A stretch of DNA of 64,000 nucleotides. Source: Bryobacterales bacterium. Its GTDB lineage: Bacteria; Acidobacteriota; Terriglobia; Bryobacterales; Bryobacteraceae. Below are positions 1-6,959 of the stretch, piece by piece. Location of the stretch: positions 1-64,000 of the forward strand of contig DAIDHC010000024.1 in NCBI GenBank assembly GCA_027452065.1, read 5' to 3'. A program made the translations under genes and the position numbers. The notes beneath the pieces were generated by a model. That model worked only from the letters and a program-made list of their open reading frames with translations. It made no database searches and was not told where the DNA came from. The stretch's first letter is position 1, and every line of letters starts with the position of its first letter.

Positions 1-821
1 TCGGTGAACAAAATGGCGTTGCCCGGAGGCTTGCCCGGGCTGCGAACAACGATCTCCGGCCGCGACCAGTTCCGCGATTCCTTGGGCCTCCGCGAAAGAA
101 ACAGCACCTGATCGTCGGAGGATTCGTAGCTTCCGCCGTACCAGCTCACCAGCAAGTCGCCGTTCGGAGCCTCCGTGATGCTCGAACAGTGATGAACCGG
201 ATAGCCCGGTATCTTGTCGAAAATCAGCTCCGAGGAAAAATCGATGGCGCCATACGGATCGGCGATCGTACGCGGCGGCAGCTTGCGGCCGATCCCGGTG
301 CCCTTCACTTCCGTTTCCGAGGCCGGCATCGCCGAGCCATTCTGGAAAGCCGCCAGCGCGCCTGTCAGTCCCTGCTCGGAGCCGCGAAACAGCAGCGTGC
401 CCTCGTGATCCAGCAGAAAGCCCTCCGGCGTGACGTGAGCGCCAAACCGCCTCGTCGCCTTCAGCTCCGGATCCCGATAGACAGGGAAATTGAATCCGTG
501 GGCCTGGCAGAATACCCGGATTTCCTTCGGGCTCTGATCCGCGTCCGGGAAGATGCCCACAAACAGCACCCGATGATGTTCGTGATGTTGATGGTTGAGC
601 GCGACGATGGCTGCCGCGTCGGCCGTGGTGCCTTCGTCGCGCGTGGACAGAAACAGGACGGCTGTCGCTCGGCGCTCGTCGTAGTTGCTCATTTCCACCC
701 GAAGGCCCTCGGGGGAGAGAAGTTCCACCGTTCCGGCCCGCTCTCCGACCTTCAGACCATCCTGCGTCCATCCCGCGCCTGCAGCCGCCGCCAGCAGAAA
801 ACACAGCGACAATTCCTTCAT
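1..821 (-). CDS. Redoxin-like domain fused to BNR/sialidase-like domain (C-terminus cut by window edge)
   Basis: The reading frame opens at an ATG preceded by GGAGG and stays open to the window edge, giving 273 residues. An N-terminal signal peptide (ELSLCFLLAAAAGAG) is followed by a thioredoxin-like fold: a beta strand VLFLST, then FVGIFPDAD, FNFPVYRDPEL and a final GFLLDHEGTLLFRG, as in AhpC/TSA or ResA-type redoxins. The position where such proteins carry CxxC reads STRDEGTT (about residues 59-66), so no redox cysteine is present. The last 80 residues (NGDLLVSWYGGS, a SRR..SRNWSRPEIV repeat) match the BNR/Asp-box start of sialidase-like proteins. The protein is probably periplasmic or outer-surface and is the last visible gene of the IclR-linked operon, 43 nt after the MFS gene. 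The domain calls come from visible motifs; the substrate is unknown. Confidence 0.75.
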   Translation of the reverse strand, partial: MKELSLCFLLAAAAGAGWTQDGLKVGERAGTVELLSPEGLRVEMSNYDERRATAVLFLSTRDEGTTADAAAIVALNHQHHEHHRVLFVGIFPDADQSPKEIRVFCQAHGFNFPVYRDPELKATRRFGAHVTPEGFLLDHEGTLLFRGSEQGLTGALAAFQNGSAMPASETEVKGTGIGRKLPPRTIADPYGAIDFSSELIFDKIPGYPVHHCSSITEAPNGDLLVSWYGGSYESSDDQVLFLSRRPKESRNWSRPEIVVRSPGKPPGNAILFT

Positions 822-864
822 CGATTCACCCTCCAGAAGTTTCCGGACTCTCGAAGCCGCTGCT

Positions 865-2175
865 CTAGCTCATCAGCGGTATCGCTTCGGCGGCCAACTC
901 CGCCCGCATCCGTTCGGTATCGCGCCGGGCAAATCCCAGGGCCGCGACCATCAGCAGCACACTGGCAATCACATATGCCGAACCCGTGATCGCGATCGCG
1001 TTGCTCAAGCCAAGCCGGTCCGCCAGAATGCCCACCACGACAGGAGCCGAACCGCCGCCGGCCAGCCAACCCATCATGTTCATGAATCCCGTGGCTGTTC
1101 CGCGGGCTTCCGGGCGAATCACGTCGAAAACGGAAGCGAAGATATTGGCCTCGTAAAAGCCCTTGAAGATACCCCAGAACAGCAGGCTGGCGATCAGCCA
1201 TTCGACCGAGCCGGTCAGTGCGCACAGAACGGCGAAAGGAGCTTCAAAAAAGATCCCGATCGATTGGACCAGAATGCGCCCGCCGGGCATCCGCTTTCGC
1301 AGCGTGTCGGCCAGCCATCCTCCCAGCGGGGATCCCAACATGCTTGTGATCTGGATGTAAAGCGTCGCCGTGAGCGCGGCGATGGCCAGACTCATATGAA
1401 ACTTCCGGTAGAGAAACGTGGGCATCCAAGTGAACAGAACCATCGCGGTGAAGTTCTCGCACATGAACGCCGCCATGCACAGCAGAACGGTCGGATTTCG
1501 CCGGATCAGCCTCCAGAAGTCCATGATCGACATCCGGTGTTCCGGCCGAGGCGCGCCGCCGTTGGCGCCGGCTTCTACCAGGTCCGCCAAGTCCGCCGCC
1601 CCGCGCCGCGGTTCGATCAGAAACCGGCGGATCACCAGCCCCAGCACCACGCCGCAGCCGCCGAAGATGAGGAACGAGGATCGCCATCCGAAATGCTCGG
1701 CGATGAGACCGGAAAAATATCCGCCGGCGATGATGCCCACGTACACGCTGGTCTGGTGCGTTCCCATGGCCCGCGAGCGCGTCGCCTTGCCGTGATAATC
1801 GCTCACCAGCGACATCGAAGCCGGAAAATAGACCGTCTCGCCCAGTCCCTCGGCGCCCCGGAACAACAGGAGCTGCACGAAGTTCCGCGAGAATGCCGTC
1901 GCCATGCAAACCAGGCTCCAGATCTGGAGTCCGCTCAGGATCGCCGTTTTCCGCCGCACGCGGTCCACGATGCTGCCCGCCAGCGGCGCCGTGATCCCAT
2001 ACACCCAGGCGAAGGACGACCCGAGCATCCCCAACTGCGTGTCGGTGAGATGGAATTCCCTGGCCAGGAGCGGAAAGACGGAATAAACTGCCTGCCGATC
2101 GGCGTAGTTGAAGAATGCGATCCACCAGAGCATTCCCACCACAAACCATTTGTAGTTCCTGTTGGCGGGGTTCAT
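865..2175 (-). CDS. MFS transporter, anion:cation symporter (hexuronate/sugar acid) type
   Basis: This 436-residue protein has about twelve hydrophobic segments and the MFS loop motif between segments 2 and 3 (GSIVDRVRRKTAI). Near the N-terminus it has the FNYADRQAV signature (compare NYLDR) of the ACS family, which includes hexuronate and glucarate transporters. A long central loop (residues about 195-220) separates the two halves. It is an inner-membrane importer, probably of a sugar acid. It starts 18 nt after the unassigned gene and sits in an operon with an aldolase and KdsB, which fits import of an acidic sugar. The family is clear; the substrate is inferred. Confidence 0.88.
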   Translation of the reverse strand: MNPANRNYKWFVVGMLWWIAFFNYADRQAVYSVFPLLAREFHLTDTQLGMLGSSFAWVYGITAPLAGSIVDRVRRKTAILSGLQIWSLVCMATAFSRNFVQLLLFRGAEGLGETVYFPASMSLVSDYHGKATRSRAMGTHQTSVYVGIIAGGYFSGLIAEHFGWRSSFLIFGGCGVVLGLVIRRFLIEPRRGAADLADLVEAGANGGAPRPEHRMSIMDFWRLIRRNPTVLLCMAAFMCENFTAMVLFTWMPTFLYRKFHMSLAIAALTATLYIQITSMLGSPLGGWLADTLRKRMPGGRILVQSIGIFFEAPFAVLCALTGSVEWLIASLLFWGIFKGFYEANIFASVFDVIRPEARGTATGFMNMMGWLAGGGSAPVVVGILADRLGLSNAIAITGSAYVIASVLLMVAALGFARRDTERMRAELAAEAIPLMS

Positions 2176-2193
2176 GGCGTTGCCTTTTTCGGG

Positions 2194-3420
2194 TCAGGCC
2201 GCCGTCGTCGGTTGCGAATTTGCCGCATCCGGGTTCCGCGAAAATCTGCGGGCGGCCTCGCGATACATCTCCAGCTTGTCCAGACAGCTTACCTCATCGG
2301 CGATCCAGTCCCGCATTCGCTTCCCGTGCTCGGATTCCTGCGGCGCCCCGATGAACTCCAGTTTTACGCCAAGCTGCTCTTCCATCGCCAACCCGATCAG
2401 CGGCCACGCCGAGCCGATGTCGCCTGTCACCGGAATGCTGCTCTCCAGCCGCGCGAACCCCGACATCTCCATGCGAAACGGAATGCCCGTGCGCTTGGTC
2501 TTCGGCAGGCCTTGGTTTACCGCCTCCTGCACCCCCGAGCCGCTCCGCTCCAACTCCCAGGCGCGCTCCAGATTCGCATCCAGATCGATCCGGATCAGCG
2601 TCTTGCCCTCCAGGCTGTAGGTGGGCATATGATCCCACGCCGCCCAGATGCCGTGTCCGGTGTAGGTCTCGAAGGGGCCGTCGTGGATCTCCTGCGAAAG
2701 AGCGATCGCCGATTCGATGATCACGTCGGCGCTCGCCAGCATCCCGGCAATCTGATGAGCCCGGCGCGCCAGCGGAATCGCGTCCCCGATCGCCAGCCCC
2801 ACCGCCCCGCCGCCCACCAGTTGCGGAATGGAAACCAATACCGGAACCCTCCTTCGGGCGCCCGCGCCGATCATTGTCATCCGGCTCGCACCCAGGCCGG
2901 CCATCAGTTCCACCGACACCCCGTACTGGCTCGCGGCATCGCGGATTTCGCGCGCCAGCCGCTCCGTGCGCAGGCCCATCGGCCAGGCCATGTTGCCGGC
3001 CGCTTTCAACACCACGCTGCCTTCGCGGGCCGCCATCGCATCGTAGAGGTCCCAACCCTCTGCGAATTCCCGCTCCATCCGCGCTCTCTCGTCCGGCGTG
3101 AGCATCGTAATTTCGAACGTCCGCCCGCGCGGCAGCAACGATCCGGCAACGGGCAGCTCGCCCTCGTTTTCGACACGAATCCGCTTCACCCGGTCCAACG
3201 TTCCCGCCATTTCGTGCGCCACCACCGCCGAACTCGTGATCACGCCATCCACAAGCCCCTGATGAATCATCGCGGCAATCTGCGTCGTCACACCTTCATG
3301 AATGTTCGGACCACTCCCGGTGATCGCCACCACCTTCCGGCCCGCCTGCTTGGCGATCACCAGCCGCCGTATCGCCTCGTCGAGATGAACCTGGGCGGAC
3401 GGCGACAGCGAGTCCCGCAT
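2194..3420 (-). CDS. Unassigned conserved protein in the aldolase-KdsB operon
   Basis: I do not recognise a characterised family. With the ATG at 3420 the protein has 408 residues. A GTG at 3450, which overlaps the kdsB stop codon as GTGA, would give 418 and is equally plausible. It is cytosolic, with no signal peptide or membrane span. Notable segments are VVAITGSGPNIHEG, GLVDGVITSSAVVAHEMAG, SIPQLVGGGAVGLAIGDAIP and TYTGHGIWAAW. The first two resemble the NAD-binding strand-turn pattern of deoxyhypusine-synthase-like folds (compare VDVIVSTGANLVHD), but this is only a visual similarity. It lies between kdsB and the MFS gene, so a role in handling the same acidic sugar is likely. Confidence 0.6.
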   Translation of the reverse strand: MRDSLSPSAQVHLDEAIRRLVIAKQAGRKVVAITGSGPNIHEGVTTQIAAMIHQGLVDGVITSSAVVAHEMAGTLDRVKRIRVENEGELPVAGSLLPRGRTFEITMLTPDERARMEREFAEGWDLYDAMAAREGSVVLKAAGNMAWPMGLRTERLAREIRDAASQYGVSVELMAGLGASRMTMIGAGARRRVPVLVSIPQLVGGGAVGLAIGDAIPLARRAHQIAGMLASADVIIESAIALSQEIHDGPFETYTGHGIWAAWDHMPTYSLEGKTLIRIDLDANLERAWELERSGSGVQEAVNQGLPKTKRTGIPFRMEMSGFARLESSIPVTGDIGSAWPLIGLAMEEQLGVKLEFIGAPQESEHGKRMRDWIADEVSCLDKLEMYREAARRFSRNPDAANSQPTTAA

Positions 3421-3446
3421 CGCTCGAAAAGCTTCCGGCGCCGGTC

Positions 3447-4187
3447 TCACGCTTTCAGTCCGCCCGAAAGAATCTTCCGCACGCGTTCCAGATCCTCCTG
3501 CGTATCGACCGAAACCAGCTCCCCGGTGCATCTGGTCTCGGCGGCCTGAATCACCATACCGTTTTCCAGAGCCCGCAGTTGCTCCAGCCCTTCCACCCGT
3601 TCGAGCGGCGTTTGCGGAAGCCGGGACAGCTCCTGCAGACACTCGGCTGTATACGCGTACAGCCCGATATGCTCGAAGACCACGAACTCCGCCACCCGGT
3701 ACCGCGGAAACGGTACCAGCGAGCGCGAGAAATACAGGGCGCGGCCACGCAGGTCGCGCACCACTTTCACCACCGCCCGGTCCTCATAGCCCTCTTCGCC
3801 AATCTGCTTGACGATGGTCGATACGCCCGCCCCGCCGCTCTGCCGGAGGGCCTCAACGCATTCGTCGATCATTTTCGGATCGATCAACGGTTCGTCGCCT
3901 TGGATGTTCACTATAATGGCCGCTCCGCTTCCGCCTGCCGCTTCCGCCACTCTCTCGGTGCCGCAGGCGTGACTGCGACTGGTCATCACCGCTTCTCCGC
4001 CGAAGGCGTGCACTGCGTCCATGATCCTTTGGTCGTCGGTCGCCGCCACTACCGAGTCCAGTGTTTGCGCTCTCCGGGCGGCTTCGTAGACGTGCTGGAT
4101 CATCGGCTTGCCGTGAATATCGGCCAGCGGCTTCCCTGCCAGACGCGTCGATTCATACCGCGCCGGAATCACTCCGATCACTCTCAT
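3447..4187 (-). CDS. kdsB: 3-deoxy-manno-octulosonate cytidylyltransferase (CMP-Kdo synthetase)
   Basis: At 246 residues it matches the usual KdsB length. The N-terminus VIGVIPARYESTRLAGKPL is the CTP-binding loop, followed by GTERVAEA and VNIQGDEPLI, the conserved metal and sugar-binding segments of KdsB. The enzyme activates Kdo as CMP-Kdo for lipopolysaccharide synthesis in the cytoplasm. Its place here is odd: it is the second gene of an operon with a DapA-type aldolase and an MFS importer, not with lipopolysaccharide genes. It may be a second copy that works on an imported 3-deoxy-2-keto sugar acid. That role is inference; the family call is firm. Confidence 0.92.
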   Translation of the reverse strand: MRVIGVIPARYESTRLAGKPLADIHGKPMIQHVYEAARRAQTLDSVVAATDDQRIMDAVHAFGGEAVMTSRSHACGTERVAEAAGGSGAAIIVNIQGDEPLIDPKMIDECVEALRQSGGAGVSTIVKQIGEEGYEDRAVVKVVRDLRGRALYFSRSLVPFPRYRVAEFVVFEHIGLYAYTAECLQELSRLPQTPLERVEGLEQLRALENGMVIQAAETRCTGELVSVDTQEDLERVRKILSGGLKA

Positions 4188-4259
4188 CTCAATCCCTCCG
4201 TCGCAACACCGGTGTCTGCGCCGCTCGTTGGCCCGCCGTTGCGCATGCCGGCCGTGGCC

Positions 4260-5183
4260 TCAAATTCGCGACCATACCTCATCGAGTTCCAGGTTCTTTC
4301 CCTCCGCCCACGCGCCCAGCCACCGTTCCAGCCCTTCCATCTGCCGCCGCCGGGCCGGCGATGGCGGCACGTGCATCGGCCCGTTGGGAATCCCTCGCGC
4401 TGCCAGCCCCACACGCACCCCCCACGGAATCGGCAAACGCACTACTTCCTCAATCAGAGCGTCCAAAGCCGCCTGCAAAGCGGCCGCCTCAGCCACTCTT
4501 CCCTCCCGAAAGTTCCGGTAAACCCCCACGATGAGTTCCGGCGCAAAACACGCAATCCCGGAGACCACGCCGTCCCAGCCCGCTTTCAACGCATCCAACA
4601 GCAGGCTGTCGTCTCCGACAAAAAGTGAGAACCGCCGGCCGTCCCGCGCTCGCGCCAGTGGTTCCAGGCTCGAATGCTGCCCGCTACTGTCCTTCATGCC
4701 CACCAGATTGGGCACCGTCCGCAACAGTTCGATTGCCGTGTCCACCTCGATGGGATTAGTAAACGAAGGAAGGTTGTAGAGAAAGCACGGAATCGAAACG
4801 GCGCGGCACACTTCGCGGCAAAATGAGGCCAAGTCCTGTTGCTCGTATTGAAAGAAATACGGCATAGGAATCAGAAGACAATCGCAGCCTGACCCGGCCG
4901 CCCGTTGCGCCAGGGCCACCGTCGTGTGAATCGAGGACGTGCCCACGCAGGCTACGACCTTGCCTCGGCCCCCCATCCGCCGGACCGCCCGTTCCACCAA
5001 CTCCCCGCGGTCTTGCATGCTCAAATGGGGATATTCGGCCGTTCCACCGCCGATCACAACGCCGTCCACGCCGCGCTCGATGACAAATTCAATGACACGG
5101 TCGAAGGTGTTCGTGTCCACTCCGCCGCGTTCGTCAATCGGAGTGATGAGGGCGGCTAGTACGCCCGAGACAAGGTCTGACAT
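4260..5183 (-). CDS. DapA/NanA-family (DHDPS-like) aldolase or dehydratase
   Basis: This 307-residue TIM-barrel enzyme starts ALITPID. It has GGGTAEYP (residues 46-53) where the family has GTTGE, a catalytic Tyr in FLYNLPS (Y136) and the Schiff-base Lys in GMKDSSG (K164). It therefore keeps the class I aldolase machinery. Members make dihydrodipicolinate or cleave sialic acid, 2-keto-3-deoxygluconate and related acids. As first gene of an operon with KdsB, an acid-sugar MFS carrier and a sialidase-like protein, a 2-keto-3-deoxy sugar acid aldolase is likelier than lysine synthesis. It has a good promoter and a palindromic operator upstream. Substrate not determinable from sequence. Confidence 0.87.
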   Translation of the reverse strand: MSDLVSGVLAALITPIDERGGVDTNTFDRVIEFVIERGVDGVVIGGGTAEYPHLSMQDRGELVERAVRRMGGRGKVVACVGTSSIHTTVALAQRAAGSGCDCLLIPMPYFFQYEQQDLASFCREVCRAVSIPCFLYNLPSFTNPIEVDTAIELLRTVPNLVGMKDSSGQHSSLEPLARARDGRRFSLFVGDDSLLLDALKAGWDGVVSGIACFAPELIVGVYRNFREGRVAEAAALQAALDALIEEVVRLPIPWGVRVGLAARGIPNGPMHVPPSPARRRQMEGLERWLGAWAEGKNLELDEVWSRI

Positions 5184-5207
5184 AGGCTGGGCCGTAATTT
5201 CTGGTTT

Positions 5208-5236
5208 ACTGTATCACAGCGTTGGCGGTCAGTCAA
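5208..5236 (-). promoter_or_regulatory. Sigma-70 promoter of the aldolase-kdsB operon
   Basis: On the minus strand there is TTGACT (5236-5231), a 17-nt spacer and TACAGT (5213-5208). The -10 box ends 24 nt before the aldolase ATG. The 16-bp palindrome at 5251-5266 lies 14 nt upstream of the -35 box. Confidence 0.65.
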
Positions 5237-5250
5237 CAAACTAAAACGGT

Positions 5251-5266
5251 GTTTCTTATGTGAAAC
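5251..5266. promoter_or_regulatory. Palindromic operator, probable IclR-family site (copy 1)
   Basis: GTTTCTTATGTGAAAC has perfect 5-bp arms GTTTC/GAAAC around six bases. The same arms and length recur at 6847-6862 upstream of the TonB receptor, and the iclR-type gene lies between the two. GAAAC/GTTTC half-sites are typical of IclR-family regulators such as KdgR. The position about 14 nt upstream of a -35 box suits activation, but this is inference. Confidence 0.65.
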
Positions 5267-5300
5267 GTCGCCGCTTGACGCATCCGCGCCCCGATTCCGG

Positions 5301-5957
5301 CTAAGGCGCAGGCTCGATTCTCAGGTATTCAACTTCAACCCGAAACCCTCCGTCCTGCGGGCTGCAGGCATAGACGCCGCCGAAGCAAGTGCGGTCCGGA
5401 GCGGGTAGGAGATGGGCCAGGCGGAGCAGTTTCCATGCCCGGTCTTCGGTCGGGCGGTATTCGACCGCGAAGTCTTCCCCGGTGCGGCGGATTCGCAGAC
5501 AGTAGGAAAGGACGACACCCGTCGAAGCAGTCGCCCCTGGGGCAGACGCGTTCCCCGCTGCTTTCGGAAGGGTAAAATCCTGCATTGACCAGTCGGAATA
5601 TCCTTGGTTCGTCACCACCGCGCCCAACTGGCTCGTCCCATCAAGCTCGAACTCGACCGACGTTTTCAGCCAGCAGTCGTCGGAAAACCACACCATCAGC
5701 CCCGCCTGATCGTACTGATGGACGGGGTAGGACTGAAACTTGGAGCTGATCACAGCGTCGCCGGGAACCTCCGCCTTCAGCAAATGCCCGCTGCCGGCAC
5801 GAAAACCGTAATGGGTGCGTTGCCAGAAGTCAGTCCGCGCGTCGGGTTCCATCACCAGCCGCGAACGCAAGCGATCGACTCGCCATTGGGCCGGAGGATT
5901 GTGCCAGGACAAAAGTGAGCTGAAGGTTTCACTCCCGAAAGTTTCGTTTATATTCAT
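5301..5957 (-). CDS. DUF1349 (concanavalin-like) protein
   Basis: With the ATG at 5957 (MNINETFG) the protein has 218 residues; a GTG nine bases upstream is possible. It follows the DUF1349 pattern: WHNPPAQWRVD, PDARTDFWQRTHYGF, YDQAGLMVWFSDDCWLKTSVE, YSDWSMQDF and a late YRPTEDRAWKLLRLAHL. This is a beta-sandwich lectin-like fold found in sugar-related operons; the biochemical role is unknown. There is no signal peptide, so it is probably cytosolic. It is divergent from the iclR gene with only about 30 nt between them, so both promoters must overlap. Confidence 0.82.
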   Translation of the reverse strand: MNINETFGSETFSSLLSWHNPPAQWRVDRLRSRLVMEPDARTDFWQRTHYGFRAGSGHLLKAEVPGDAVISSKFQSYPVHQYDQAGLMVWFSDDCWLKTSVEFELDGTSQLGAVVTNQGYSDWSMQDFTLPKAAGNASAPGATASTGVVLSYCLRIRRTGEDFAVEYRPTEDRAWKLLRLAHLLPAPDRTCFGGVYACSPQDGGFRVEVEYLRIEPAP

Positions 5958-5987
5958 GAGCAGCACCGGCCGACATCATCGCATAAT

Positions 5988-6824
5988 ATGAAACGTGCTC
6001 CCGTCGAGCGGGTCAAATCCTCCATGACAACAACAGCGAAGAAATCAGCCAGTCCTTCCTCCGCCAGGGAATTGAGACCGGACCGCTATTACTCTCGTGC
6101 CATCGGCAACGCGCTCCGCGTGCTTGAGTTGTTTCAGCAAAGCTCGCGCCCGCTGGCGCTCGCCGACGTCACGCAGGCCGTGAAACTCCCCAAGAGCTCG
6201 GCCTTCCGGATTCTGCGCACGCTCGAGGTCGCCGGCTATATCCAACGCGTCGAGAACGAGCGATTCGTACTCGCGCGCGCCGCCGCCGCCATGGCCAATC
6301 ATCAGGTCAACCAGGTGGTCGAGGCCGCCCGTCCCATGATGCGCCAGCTTAGCCAGGAATTCCGCGAGACCATCAGCCTCGCCTTTCTCTTCGAAAATCG
6401 TATCGAAGTTGCCGCCGTCATTGACAGCCCGCACCGCGTCAGCATGGGCAATGAAGTGGGCGGATTGATCCCTCCCCACGCCAGTTCTCTCGGCAAATGC
6501 ATCTCCGCATTCCAGGAGGACGGCCTCCGGGAGAAACTGTTCCGCTCTTTTGGCCTCGTGCGCTTCACCCCCAATACTATCGTCGAAGAGATGGCTCTGG
6601 CCAAGGAACTGGAGCTGGTTCGCGCCCAGGGCTTCGCCCGTGATCTGGAGGAAACCACCCTCGGAGGCTGCTGCCTCAGCGCTCCCATTTTCGACAAACA
6701 AGACCGCGCAGTAGCTGCCATCAGTATTTCCATGCCCAAGATGCGCTATGCCAACCAGGACCGTCTGGTAGCCGCCGTTCGCGACGCCGCCGCCGCCATC
6801 ACCAATCAGTTGCACGGCGCCTGA
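5988..6824 (+). CDS. IclR-family transcriptional regulator
   Basis: The 278-residue protein has an N-terminal winged helix-turn-helix (residues about 35-95; NALRVLELFQQS, LADVTQAVKLPKSSAFRILRTLE) and the IclR effector domain (VNQVVEAARPMMRQLSQEF, SLAFLFENRIEVAAVIDS, GNEVGGLIPPHASSLGKC, AISISMP). The ATG at 5988 sits on a GAAAC half-site and has no Shine-Dalgarno, so the ATG at 6024 (MTTTAKK) may be the real start. It lies between two copies of a 16-bp palindrome that flank the aldolase operon and the TonB receptor, which are its likely targets. The ligand is probably a sugar acid or its keto product (inferred). Confidence 0.93.
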   Translation: MKRAPVERVKSSMTTTAKKSASPSSARELRPDRYYSRAIGNALRVLELFQQSSRPLALADVTQAVKLPKSSAFRILRTLEVAGYIQRVENERFVLARAAAAMANHQVNQVVEAARPMMRQLSQEFRETISLAFLFENRIEVAAVIDSPHRVSMGNEVGGLIPPHASSLGKCISAFQEDGLREKLFRSFGLVRFTPNTIVEEMALAKELELVRAQGFARDLEETTLGGCCLSAPIFDKQDRAVAAISISMPKMRYANQDRLVAAVRDAAAAITNQLHGA

Positions 6825-6846
6825 GCCTCTCGATCTCCCGCCTCGC

Positions 6847-6862
6847 GTTTCTCATATGAAAC
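6847..6862. promoter_or_regulatory. Palindromic operator, probable IclR-family site (copy 2)
   Basis: GTTTCTCATATGAAAC has the same arms and spacing as the copy at 5251-5266, and the arms extend by one further C/G pair. It ends 15 nt before the TTGACA box of the TonB-receptor promoter, almost the same geometry as copy 1. Confidence 0.65.
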
Positions 6863-6877
6863 GTGATTTCAACATCG

Positions 6878-6906
6878 TTGACATCCGTTCCGCCCTGTGT
6901 TAATGT
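6878..6906 (+). promoter_or_regulatory. Sigma-70 promoter of the TonB-dependent receptor
   Basis: TTGACA (6878-6883), a 17-nt spacer and TAATGT (6901-6906) form a strong promoter 53 nt before the receptor ATG. The upstream palindrome suggests control by the adjacent IclR-type regulator. Confidence 0.7.
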
Positions 6907-6959
6907 TTCCCTACGTTCGTCACCATCTCTAAAGGACAACGAGGGAAGGGGTGCCGCTT

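Noticed and set aside
685-3549. 954-residue plus-strand frame across the MFS, unassigned and kdsB region
   Set aside because: Arg/Pro/His-rich antisense shadow; the minus-strand frames have recognisable families.
2194-3642. Full-length 482-residue start for the unassigned gene
   Set aside because: The first ~64-74 residues lie inside kdsB in another frame and have shadow composition; starts at 3450 or 3420 fit better.
6951-6959. GTG at 6951 as start of the TonB receptor
   Set aside because: It sits directly on the Shine-Dalgarno GAGGGAAGGGG; the ATG at 6960 has proper spacing.
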